From Ramlibacter algicola (lineage in GTDB: Bacteria > Pseudomonadota > Gammaproteobacteria > Burkholderiales > Burkholderiaceae_C): DNA of 64,000 nt. The number at the start of each line of letters is the position of its first letter. The stretch's first letter is position 1. The notes under the pieces were generated by a model. That model did no database searches. It was not told the DNA's origin and saw only the letters and a list, made by a program, of their open reading frames with translations. This document shows positions 56,475-64,000 of the stretch, piece by piece. Location of the stretch: assembly GCF_016641735.1 (NCBI RefSeq), contig NZ_JAEDAO010000001.1:2418001-2482000 (forward strand), given 5' to 3'. The position numbers and the translations under genes were made by a program.

Positions 56475-57581
56475 TCAGGCCGGCGCCGAGGGACGCGGCG
56501 CCAACCGATCCACTTCGGCGAGCACGCGATCGGGCGTGATCAGCGGCAGGCAGTCGGCGCGGCTGGCGCGGTGGTCCTCGCAGCCGGCGCGTCCGCAGGG
56601 CACGCAGGGCAGGCGCGCCTGCAGGACGGTGACGTTGCCGTTGCCCTGCGTGCCCCCGGATTGCACCCAGTTGATCGGTTGCTCGGTGACGGCGGGCCAG
56701 GGCGCCCAGCGCATCGGGTTGCTGGGGCCGAACAGGGCGACCACCGGCACGCCGGTCGCAGCGGCGAGGTGCGAGACCGACGTGTCGGGGCCCACGTAGA
56801 GCGCTGCCTGCCGGAGAAGCGTGACGATCTGCCCGAAGCCGAGTTGCCCCGAGGTGTCCACCAGGTCAGGCGCGGTCCCCATCGCGCGCAGGGGGGCGAT
56901 GCACTCCTGGTCCCGCGCGCTGCTGCTGCCCGTGAGGACCACCTGGCGGCCCTGGGCGATGAGGCCACGCACCAGGTCCGCGTAGTGCTCGATCGGCCAC
57001 TGCTTGTAGCTCCACATGGAAGGCGCGTGCACGACCACCGCGCCCGGGCGAAGGACGGAGGCGAGCTCGGGAGGCAGCGGCACGGCCGCCGGGGCCGTGA
57101 CCGGCGGAACGGGGTTCGACGCGTCCAGCCAGGGCGCGAGCAGGGCATGCTTCTCGACCACCGTGTGCACGATCCCGCGGTCGCCTGCGGCGATGACCGC
57201 GTGGTCGAGCAGGCGGCGTTTCCAGGGGGTGCCGCTTTCGTCGGGAGCAACGATGCCGCTGCGCTGCCGGGCGGCGACCCACCCGAGCGCGTGCGCGCGG
57301 TCGCCCACGTCCGTGATGAGCGCCAGGTCATAGCGTCGCCACAGGCGGCGGAACGCGGCGATGCCCCCGCGCCAGCCCAGCCGGGCCGGCAGCTCGATGG
57401 TGGCATCGACGTCGGGATTGCCGGCCAGCATGCCCAGCGTGCCCTGGAAGCCCAGCACCTCGATCCGTGCGCGCGGCCAGCGACGCCGCGCGGCCCGCAC
57501 CAGCGGGGTGGTGAGCAGCACGTCGCCGATCTGCCGCGTGGCCACCACCAGGATTCGGTCGAACGTCGCCGCCGTGTCCAT
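56475..57581 (-). CDS. Glycosyltransferase family 9 (heptosyltransferase-like)
   Basis: The 368-residue protein fits the ADP-heptose:LPS heptosyltransferase family: RILVVATRQIGDVLLTTPLVRAARRRWP at the N-terminus and the donor-site segment VGPDTSVSHLAAATGVPVVALFGPSNPMRWAPW. Its C-terminal region has five cysteines within about 45 residues (CVPCGRAGCEDH), as in several heptosyltransferase III-like proteins. It overlaps msbA by one base in the leftward galE-msbA-GT9 operon. Confidence 0.9.
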   Translation of the reverse strand: MDTAATFDRILVVATRQIGDVLLTTPLVRAARRRWPRARIEVLGFQGTLGMLAGNPDVDATIELPARLGWRGGIAAFRRLWRRYDLALITDVGDRAHALGWVAARQRSGIVAPDESGTPWKRRLLDHAVIAAGDRGIVHTVVEKHALLAPWLDASNPVPPVTAPAAVPLPPELASVLRPGAVVVHAPSMWSYKQWPIEHYADLVRGLIAQGRQVVLTGSSSARDQECIAPLRAMGTAPDLVDTSGQLGFGQIVTLLRQAALYVGPDTSVSHLAAATGVPVVALFGPSNPMRWAPWPAVTEQPINWVQSGGTQGNGNVTVLQARLPCVPCGRAGCEDHRASRADCLPLITPDRVLAEVDRLAPRPSAPA

Positions 57582-59311
57582 CAGGTGCCGAACTGCAGTC
57601 CGTGCAGGCGTGTGTAGAGCCCGCCGCGCGCCAGCAGCTGCTGGTGCGTGCCGCTCTCGATCAGCCGCCCCTCCTCGAGCACCGCGACGCGGTCCGCATG
57701 CTCGATGGTGGACAGCCGGTGGGCGATGATCAGCGTGGTCCGCCCCGCCATGAGGTCCTGCAAGGCGTCCTGCACGAGGCGTTCGGACTCGGTGTCGAGC
57801 GCCGACGTCGCTTCGTCCAGGATCAGGATGGGAGCGTCCTTGTACAGGGCGCGCGCGATGGCGAGCCGCTGTCGCTGGCCGCCGGACAGGTTGGCGGCGT
57901 TGTGGCCGATGACCGTGTCGATGCCCTCCGGCAGCTGGCCCACCAGGTCGCCCAGCCGCGCGGCTTGCAGCGTACGGAGCACCCGCCCAGGGTCCAGGGT
58001 GGCGCCCAGCGCCACGTTCGCCGCCAGCGTGTCGTTGAACATCACCACGTCCTGGCTGACGATGGCGAACTGCCGGCGCAGGGCCTGCAGGTTCCAGTCC
58101 TGCAGGCGGTGGCCATCCAGCAGCACATCGCCCCCGGTCGGCTCGACGAACCGCGGCAGCAGGTTGGCCAGCGTGGTCTTGCCGGACCCGGACGGGCCGA
58201 CCAGCGCCACCACTTCGCCGCTGCGGATCTCCAGCGAGAGCGCGTCCAGCGCGGGCCGCCCCGCGTCGGGGTAGCGCACCGTCACGCCGCGCAACTCGAC
58301 GTGGCCCGACGCGCGCGCCACGGCATGGGTGCCGCTGCTTTCCGCGGGCTCGGACTCCAGCAGGTCACGGGCACGCTGCACCGCGGCCAGGCCGCGCGCG
58401 ATGGGGTTGGCGGCCTCCGACAAGTGCTTGATCGGGGCGATCAGCATCAGCATGGCCGTGATGAAGGACGCAAAGGTGCCGACGGTGATGCCGTCCTTGC
58501 TCTGCCAGAGCGCCACGCAGATCACCACCGACAGTGCGACCGCCGCCAGCATGTGCGTGAGCGGCGTGATCGCCGCCGACGCCGCGGCCGCCTTCAACGC
58601 CAGGCGCCGCAGGGCCGCACTGAGATCGGAGAAGCGCTTCGCCTGTGCGGGCTGCGCCTCGTGGATGCGCACGACGCGGGTGGCGAGCACGTTCTCCTCG
58701 ACGACGTAGGCGAGGTCGTTCGTCGCGGTCTGGGTGCTGCGCGCGATGCGGTACAGGCGGCGGGACAGCGTGCGCATCACGCCGCCCACGGCCGGCACCA
58801 CGAGGAACACGACGAGCGTGAGCTGCCAGTTCAGGTACAGCAGGTAGGCGAGCAGGGCCACCAGCGCGAGCGCGTCCTTCAGCAGGCCGAGCGCGGAGTT
58901 GACCAGTTGCGTGACCCCGTTCTGCACTTCGTAGACGACGGTGTTCGACAGGGCGGTCGCGTTCTGCCGGCGGAAGAGGCCGAGCTCGGCGGTGAGCAGG
59001 CGCCCGAACATCGCGCGGCGCAGGGTCAGCAGGCCGTCCTGCGTGATGCGCGCCATCGCCAGGTCGGCCAGGAAGCCGGCGATGCCGCGCAGGGCGACGA
59101 CCACCAGCAGCACCGCCGGCACCATCCACAGCGGAAGGTGGCCCTGGCCGGTGAACCCGCGATCGAGCAGCGGCTTGAGCATGGCCGGCACCGTGGGCTC
59201 GAGCGCCGACGTGATGAACGTGCACACGGCAGCCGCGACCCAATACCGGCGCGCGCCGCGGAAGAACGGCAGCAGCCAGCGGACGATGCTGAAATCGATG
59301 GCCGGCGTCAC
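57581..59311 (-). CDS. msbA: Lipid A export ABC transporter MsbA
   Basis: MsbA flips lipid A-core across the inner membrane. The 576-residue protein has six membrane helices (about residues 15-310) fused to an ATPase (about 335-575) with Walker A GPSGSGKTT, signature LSGGQRQR, Walker B ILILDEATSALD and the switch IIAHRLSTIEHAD. The GTG at 59311 overlaps the galE stop by four bases and gives the family length of about 580. The assignment to lipid A rests on MsbA-type sequence and neighbours. Confidence 0.93.
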   Translation of the reverse strand: MTPAIDFSIVRWLLPFFRGARRYWVAAAVCTFITSALEPTVPAMLKPLLDRGFTGQGHLPLWMVPAVLLVVVALRGIAGFLADLAMARITQDGLLTLRRAMFGRLLTAELGLFRRQNATALSNTVVYEVQNGVTQLVNSALGLLKDALALVALLAYLLYLNWQLTLVVFLVVPAVGGVMRTLSRRLYRIARSTQTATNDLAYVVEENVLATRVVRIHEAQPAQAKRFSDLSAALRRLALKAAAASAAITPLTHMLAAVALSVVICVALWQSKDGITVGTFASFITAMLMLIAPIKHLSEAANPIARGLAAVQRARDLLESEPAESSGTHAVARASGHVELRGVTVRYPDAGRPALDALSLEIRSGEVVALVGPSGSGKTTLANLLPRFVEPTGGDVLLDGHRLQDWNLQALRRQFAIVSQDVVMFNDTLAANVALGATLDPGRVLRTLQAARLGDLVGQLPEGIDTVIGHNAANLSGGQRQRLAIARALYKDAPILILDEATSALDTESERLVQDALQDLMAGRTTLIIAHRLSTIEHADRVAVLEEGRLIESGTHQQLLARGGLYTRLHGLQFGT

Positions 59312-60309
59312 GACGCCCCGACGGCCGGGTGCAGCTTGCGTTCCCACTGCCAGGCGTGGGCGATGATGGCCTGGAGGTCCTCGTACTGCGGCTTCCAGCC
59401 GAGATCGGCGCGCGCGCGGGCCGCATCGGCCACCAGCACCGGCGGGTCGCCGGCCCGCGGCGGGTCGTCGCGCAGCGGGATCGGATGGCCGGTGACGCGC
59501 CGCGCCGCCTCGATCACCTCGTTGACCGAATGGCCCAGCCCGTTGCCGAGGTTGTAGACCGTCGTCTTCGCGCCAGCCTGCAGGGCTTTCAACGCCAGCA
59601 GGTGCGCCGCGCACAGGTCCTGCACGTGGATGTAGTCGCGGATGCAGGAGCCGTCGGGCGTGCCATGGTTGCTGCCGTAGCGCGAGATGAACTCGCGGCG
59701 GCCCGATGCGACCTGCAGCACGAGCGGGATCAGGTGCGTCTCCGGCTCATGGCGCTCGCCGATCGAGCCGTCGGGGTGCGCGCCGGCCGCGTTGAAGTAG
59801 CGCAGGGCGATGGAGCGCAGGCCGTGCGCCGTGTCGTAGTCCTTCAGCGCGTATTCGACCGCGAGCTTGCTGTGCCCGTAGGGGTTGATCGGCTGCGTCG
59901 GGTGGTCCTCGGGAATCGGCACCTTGACCGGGTTGCCGAAAGTCGCCGCCGTGGACGAGAAGATGAACTGCCTGACGTCGTGCTCCAGCATGCAGTCCAG
60001 CAGGTTCAGCGTCTGCACGAGGTTGTTGCGCCAGTACTTGGACGGGTTCGTCATCGACTCGCCGACCAGGCTGGACGCGGCGAAGTGCATCACGCACTGG
60101 GGCTGGTACTCGCGCAGCACGCCGGCCATGAAGGAGCGGTCGCCAATGTCGCCGACCTGCAGGATCTCGCCCTGCACCGCGTCGCGATGGCCGGTGGCGA
60201 GGTTGTCGACCACCACCGGCGTGTAGCCGCTGTCGCGCAGCAGCCGCACCATGTGCGACCCGATGTAACCTGCGCCACCCGCGACCACGACGTTGGGAGA
60301 CTGATTCAT
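59308..60309 (-). CDS. galE: UDP-glucose 4-epimerase
   Basis: GalE interconverts UDP-glucose and UDP-galactose for surface sugars. The 333-residue short-chain dehydrogenase fold has the NAD motif GGAGYIGSH near residue 11, the FSSTAATFG and YGHSK catalytic stretches (Ser/Tyr/Lys), LRYFNAAGAHPDGSIGE and RDYIHVQDL. ATG 60309 places the NAD motif at the expected distance. It is the first gene of a leftward envelope operon. Confidence 0.95.
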   Translation of the reverse strand: MNQSPNVVVAGGAGYIGSHMVRLLRDSGYTPVVVDNLATGHRDAVQGEILQVGDIGDRSFMAGVLREYQPQCVMHFAASSLVGESMTNPSKYWRNNLVQTLNLLDCMLEHDVRQFIFSSTAATFGNPVKVPIPEDHPTQPINPYGHSKLAVEYALKDYDTAHGLRSIALRYFNAAGAHPDGSIGERHEPETHLIPLVLQVASGRREFISRYGSNHGTPDGSCIRDYIHVQDLCAAHLLALKALQAGAKTTVYNLGNGLGHSVNEVIEAARRVTGHPIPLRDDPPRAGDPPVLVADAARARADLGWKPQYEDLQAIIAHAWQWERKLHPAVGAS

Positions 60310-60392
60310 GGATGAGAATGCAATAATGTCCGAGTGAGCCAGCGCGATTATGACGGGTGCCACCCGGCGAGTGCCGCTTGCACGGCGAGCGC

Positions 60393-61181
60393 ATGAGCGG
60401 CATTTCCATCATCGTCATCACGCGCAACGAGGCGGCGAACATCGCGGCGTGCCTCGAGAGCGTCGCGTTCGCCGACGAAGTCATCGTCCTCGATTCCGGC
60501 AGCACGGACGCCACCATGCAGATCGCGGCGGCCAGCGGCGCGCGTGTCGTGCAGGCCGCCGATTGGCCCGGCTTCGGCCCCCAGAAGAACCGCGCCCTCG
60601 ACCTCGCCACGCGGGACTGGGTGCTGTCCATCGATGCGGACGAACGCGTCGGCCCCGGCTTGCGCGACGAGATCCTGCGCGCGATCGCGGCGCCGGACGC
60701 CGCGGATGCATGGTCCATGCCGAGGCTGTCGAGTTTCTGCGGCCGGTTCATGCGCCATGGTGGCTGGTACCCGGACCGGGTCGTGCGCCTGTTCCGCCGC
60801 GGGTCGGCCCGCTTCTCCGACGACATCGTGCACGAGCGGCTGGTCACGACCGGCCGCGTGGGCCAGCTGCGAGGGCACCTCCTGCACCATACGTACCCGA
60901 CCCTGGACGACATGCTGGAGAAGATGAACCGGTACTCCAGCGCCGGGGCCGAGACGATGGCCCAGCGCCGCCGGCCCGCATCGCCCGGGCGCGCCGTGCT
61001 GCATGGCGCGTGGGCGTTCATCCGCAGCTACTTCCTCCGGCGCGGGTTCCTGGACGGCTGGATGGGTTTCGCGCTGGCCGTGAGCATCGCCGAGGCCGCT
61101 TACTACAAGCACCTGAAGGCGTGGCTGCTGGCAAGTCCATGGCCCGGCCGCGCGCCGGAGCAGCAGGAACGCAGCGCCTGA
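60393..61181 (+). CDS. Glycosyltransferase family 2 (WaaE/KdtX-like)
   Basis: The 262-residue GT-A protein has [33 protein letters not shown], the DxD-type site SIDADERV, and the C-terminal [19 protein letters not shown], all shared with LPS core beta-1,4-glucosyltransferases of the WaaE/KdtX group. It is divergent from galE and lies 88 bases before tolB. ATG 60393 begins at the conserved N-terminus. Confidence 0.9.
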   Translation: MSGISIIVITRNEAANIAACLESVAFADEVIVLDSGSTDATMQIAAASGARVVQAADWPGFGPQKNRALDLATRDWVLSIDADERVGPGLRDEILRAIAAPDAADAWSMPRLSSFCGRFMRHGGWYPDRVVRLFRRGSARFSDDIVHERLVTTGRVGQLRGHLLHHTYPTLDDMLEKMNRYSSAGAETMAQRRRPASPGRAVLHGAWAFIRSYFLRRGFLDGWMGFALAVSIAEAAYYKHLKAWLLASPWPGRAPEQQERSA

Positions 61182-61269
61182 TTCGAACGCTCGGGAACTG
61201 CGCGGCCGTCGCCGCACTCGTACCTCAGGCAGGGCGGCGCAGGCGTATGTCAAACTCGCCGCTGCCCTG

Positions 61270-62577
61270 GTGAACGAGGAGAAGCAGATCAATCCGACCC
61301 CTTACTCCAGCCTCACGCGCCGTGCGTGCGTGGGCCTGATCGGTGCCGCGGCGCTGCCCGCGTGGGCGCAGTTCCGCGTCGAAGTGACCGGCGTGGGCAC
61401 CACGCAGCTGCCGATCGCGATCGTGCCCTTCCGTGGCGAGGCCGAAGCGCCGCAGAAGATCGGTGCCATCGTGCGCGCCGACCTCGAGCGCAGCGGCCTG
61501 TTCCGCCCGATCGCGCCGCCCGCCGCCGGCGTGCTGGACGAAACCAGCCGCCTCGACACGTCGCCGTGGCGGCAAGCCGGGGCCGACTCGCTCGTCGTGG
61601 GCAGCGTGTCGCGCCTGGCGGATGGCCGCTACGACGTGCGCTTCCGCCTGTGGGACGTGGTGCGTGGGCAGGACCAGGGCGGCCAGAGCTATTCGGTCAC
61701 CGCCGGCGACCTGCGCCTGGCCGCGCACCAGATCGCCGACTTCATCTACCAGAAGCTCACCGGCGACCGCGGCGTGTTCTCCACCCGCATCGCCTACGTC
61801 ACCAAGGCCGGCGCGCGCTACAACCTCTGGGTGGCCGACGCCGACGGCGAGAACTCGCAGTCCGCGCTCGCCAGCCCCGAGCCGATCATCTCGCCCGCGT
61901 GGTCCCCCACCGGCTCGCAGCTCGCGTACGTGTCCTTCGAGTCGCGCAAGCCCGTGGTGTACGTGCACGACGTGGCCACCGGCCGCCGCCGCCTGCTGGC
62001 CAACTTCCGCGGCTCCAACAGCGCGCCGGGGTGGGCCCCCGACGGCCGCTCGCTCGCCGTGACGCTCAGCCGCGAAGGCGGCTCGCAGCTGTACACCATC
62101 GACGCCAACGGCGGCGAACCGCGGCGCCTGCTGCAGTCCAGCGCCATCGACACCGAGCCGGTGTACGCGCCCGACGGCCGCTCGATCTATTTCGTGAGCG
62201 ACCGCGGCGGCTCGCCGCAGGTCTATCGCGTGGCCTCGACGGGCGGCTCGCCCGAGCGCGTCACCTTCAACGGCAACTACAACATCTCGCCCGCCATCAG
62301 CCCCGACGGCCGCTGGCTCGCGTTCATCTCGCGCGTCGGCGGCGCGTTCAAGTTGCACGTGATGGAACTGCCCTCGGGGCAGGCCACTGCGATCACCGAT
62401 ACCACCAACGACGAGAGCCCCAGCTTCGCGCCCAACGGCAGGCTCGTCGTCTACGCCACGCGGCAGAACGGCCGCGAGGCACTGATGACGAGCACGCTCG
62501 ATGGCAAGATCAAGGCTCGCCTCGCGGGCCAGGGTGGCGACATCCGCGAACCCGACTGGGGCCCGTTCACGCGTTGA
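61270..62577 (+). CDS. tolB: Tol-Pal system periplasmic beta-propeller protein TolB
   Basis: TolB is the periplasmic propeller that shuttles between Pal and the outer-membrane lipoprotein pool during cell division. The 435-residue precursor (GTG start) has a signal peptide ending AWA, the N-terminal domain ([20 protein letters not shown]), and repeated propeller blades of the [31 protein letters not shown] and [11 protein letters not shown] types. It heads tolB-pal-cpoB; tolQ, tolR and tolA are absent from the 60 kb upstream. Confidence 0.95.
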   Translation: MNEEKQINPTPYSSLTRRACVGLIGAAALPAWAQFRVEVTGVGTTQLPIAIVPFRGEAEAPQKIGAIVRADLERSGLFRPIAPPAAGVLDETSRLDTSPWRQAGADSLVVGSVSRLADGRYDVRFRLWDVVRGQDQGGQSYSVTAGDLRLAAHQIADFIYQKLTGDRGVFSTRIAYVTKAGARYNLWVADADGENSQSALASPEPIISPAWSPTGSQLAYVSFESRKPVVYVHDVATGRRRLLANFRGSNSAPGWAPDGRSLAVTLSREGGSQLYTIDANGGEPRRLLQSSAIDTEPVYAPDGRSIYFVSDRGGSPQVYRVASTGGSPERVTFNGNYNISPAISPDGRWLAFISRVGGAFKLHVMELPSGQATAITDTTNDESPSFAPNGRLVVYATRQNGREALMTSTLDGKIKARLAGQGGDIREPDWGPFTR

Positions 62578-62593
62578 ATCCAAGGAGAAAACA

Positions 62594-63124
62594 ATGATGA
62601 CCCGACGCTTCCTTCCCCTCCTGCTCGTGGCCGTGCTGGCCGGCTGCAGTTCCGGCGTCAAGCTGAGCGATGTGCCCGTCGAGGACAAGAGCGGCGTGGC
62701 CGTCGCGCCTCAGCAGCCGACCACGCCGGACACGCAGAGCCGCGTGCAGCCGGTGCAGGCCGACCTCGCGACCGACCCGCGCGGCGGCCCGGCCAACGTG
62801 GCGCGCATCGTGTACTTCGACTACGACAGCTTCGTGATCAAGCCGGAGGCGCAGGCCATCATCGACGCGCACGCGCGCTACCTGAAGGCCAACCCGCAGC
62901 GCCGGGTCTCGCTGGAAGGCCACACCGACGAGCGCGGCGGCCGCGAATACAACCTCGCGCTGGGCCAGAAGCGCGCCGAGTCCGTGCGCCGCGCGATGGC
63001 GCTGCTGGGTGTGCAGGACTCGCAGCTTGAAGCGGTGAGCTTCGGCAAGGAGAAGCCCGCGGCCGCGGGCAGCGACGAAGCGTCGTGGGCGCAGAACCGC
63101 CGCGTCGAAATCGCGTACCGCTGA
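62594..63124 (+). CDS. pal: Peptidoglycan-associated lipoprotein Pal
   Basis: The 176-residue outer-membrane lipoprotein has a lipobox ending LAGC (Cys18) and a C-terminal OmpA-like peptidoglycan-binding domain (about 68-176: [50 protein letters not shown]). An AAGGAG site precedes the double ATG at 62594. It links the outer membrane to the wall and binds TolB. Confidence 0.97.
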   Translation: MMTRRFLPLLLVAVLAGCSSGVKLSDVPVEDKSGVAVAPQQPTTPDTQSRVQPVQADLATDPRGGPANVARIVYFDYDSFVIKPEAQAIIDAHARYLKANPQRRVSLEGHTDERGGREYNLALGQKRAESVRRAMALLGVQDSQLEAVSFGKEKPAAAGSDEASWAQNRRVEIAYR

Positions 63125-63894
63125 TGCGCGCGCGCCATTCCCTCCACGCGATCGCGGCCGCCGCCGCGCTGTTGCTGCCGGTCGCCGGCCAGGCGGCGCT
63201 GTTCGAGGACGACGAGGCCCGCCGGGCCATCCTCGAGCTGCGCCAGAAGGTCGAGGCGCAGCGCGTCGCGACCGAGCAGCAGAACGCCACCCTGCGCGCC
63301 GAGAACGAGCAGCTGCGCCGCAGCCTGTTGGACCTGCAGAACCAGATCGAGGCGTTGCGTGGCGAACTCGCGCGCGGCCGCGGCACCGACGAGCAGCTGG
63401 CGCGCGACATCGCCGACCTGCAGCGGCGCCAGAAGGACATCTCGCAGGGCGTCGAGGACCGGCTGCGCAAGTTCGAGCCCGTGAAGGTCACCGTGGATGG
63501 CCGCGAGTTCACCGCCGACCCCGCGGAGCAGCGCGACTACGAAGCCGCGCTGGCCATCTTCCGCAAGGGCGACTTCCCCGCCGCGCAGGCGGCATTCGCC
63601 GACTTCACGCGCAAGTACCCGCAGTCCGGCTACAAGCCCTCCGCGCTGTTCTGGGTCGGCAACGCGCAGTACGCCAACCGCGATTACCGCGGCGCGCTCG
63701 CGAACTTCCGCGCGCTCGTCGCGCAGGCGCCGGACCATGCGCGCGCGCCGGAGGCGGTGCTGTCGATCGCCAACTGCCAGATCGAGCTGAAGGACAACGC
63801 GGGCGCGCGCCGCACGCTCGAGGACCTCGTGAAGGCGTACCCGCAGTCCGAGGCCGCGGTGGCGGCCCGCGAGCGGATCGCGCGCGTGCGCTGA
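63124..63894 (+). CDS. cpoB: Cell division coordinator CpoB (YbgF)
   Basis: CpoB couples Tol-Pal to peptidoglycan synthase PBP1B during constriction. The 256-residue precursor has a signal peptide (cleavage after GQA), a trimerising coiled coil (about residues 28-112, LRQKVEAQRVATEQQN) and C-terminal TPR repeats (about 138-254, YEAALAIFRKGDFPAAQAAFADFTRKYPQSGY). The start overlaps the pal stop by one base. Confidence 0.94.
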   Translation: MRARHSLHAIAAAAALLLPVAGQAALFEDDEARRAILELRQKVEAQRVATEQQNATLRAENEQLRRSLLDLQNQIEALRGELARGRGTDEQLARDIADLQRRQKDISQGVEDRLRKFEPVKVTVDGREFTADPAEQRDYEAALAIFRKGDFPAAQAAFADFTRKYPQSGYKPSALFWVGNAQYANRDYRGALANFRALVAQAPDHARAPEAVLSIANCQIELKDNAGARRTLEDLVKAYPQSEAAVAARERIARVR

Positions 63895-63896
63895 CG

Positions 63897-64000
63897 ATGC
63901 ATCTCGACGAGGCGGCGGCCGACCTCGCGCGCCGCTTCGGCGGGCTGGAACGCCTCTATGGCGTCGCCGGTGCGCAAGCCATCCGTTCCGCCAGCGTCGC
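63897..64000 (+). CDS. tcdA: tRNA threonylcarbamoyladenosine dehydratase TcdA, N-terminal fragment
   Basis: The first 34 codons are visible before the window ends. They encode ARRFGGLERLYGVAGAQAIR, the conserved opening of the TcdA/CsdL branch of the E1-like (ThiF/MoeB) superfamily, which cyclises t6A at tRNA position 37 with ATP. It begins 2 bases after the cpoB stop. Confidence 0.8.
   Translation, partial: MHLDEAAADLARRFGGLERLYGVAGAQAIRSASV

Overview
The window is about 64 kb of very GC-rich chromosomal DNA (roughly 70% by eye), densely coded, with many overlapping start/stop junctions and frequent GTG and TTG starts. The gene set points to a betaproteobacterium of the order Burkholderiales, most likely Comamonadaceae-like: a Bug/TctC solute-binding protein, an IclR-type pobR beside pobA, a PhoP/PhoQ-like pair with a PepSY protein, and the purD-hemF-nadD-rsfS-rlmH-maf-rng order. 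The family assignment is inference; no rRNA or marker gene is present. I found no tRNA, rRNA, CRISPR array, prophage or transposase, and no stretch over 300 bases without a gene.

Layout. 1-5.2 kb: the end of a YgiQ radical-SAM gene, a lipoprotein with a Pro-Ala-Thr tail, a short CoA transferase, and the divergent pobA/pobR pair for 4-hydroxybenzoate. 5.2-9.8 kb: a sulfate ABC importer (sbp-cysT-cysW-cysA), then dsbB. 9.8-15.2 kb: a leftward catabolic cluster (RraA-type aldolase, CitE-like lyase, iron alcohol dehydrogenase, TctC receptor) facing a LysR regulator. 15.2-22.2 kb: a VOC protein, argA, a degenerate GGDEF membrane protein, and hrpA carrying an in-frame palindromic repeat. 22.2-28.1 kb: an amino-acid-type binding protein, a His-rich secreted protein, a PepSY/PhoP/PhoQ-like operon, and a urc4-upp pair suggesting URC-type uracil degradation.

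28.2-43.9 kb is the most unusual region. A large two-partner secretion exoprotein (2977 aa, with eight 73-residue repeats and a C-terminal cysteine pair) and its TpsB transporter are flanked on one side by a small SEL1-like secreted protein and an FHA-domain protein of the type VI secretion TagH type. On the other side is a membrane Ser/Thr kinase with a TolA-like coiled coil and a SEL1-like tail clearly related to the small protein. I propose that this is a phospho-signalling-coupled adhesin secretion locus.

43.9-54.1 kb: a HerA/DUF853 ATPase, then a housekeeping run yebC-purD-acyltransferase-hemF-nadD-rsfS-rlmH-maf, a PAS protein, and rng. 54.2-61.2 kb: cell-envelope polysaccharide genes (glycosyltransferases, O-antigen-ligase-like protein, msbA, galE). 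61.3-64 kb: tolB-pal-cpoB, without tolQRA beside them, and the start of tcdA.
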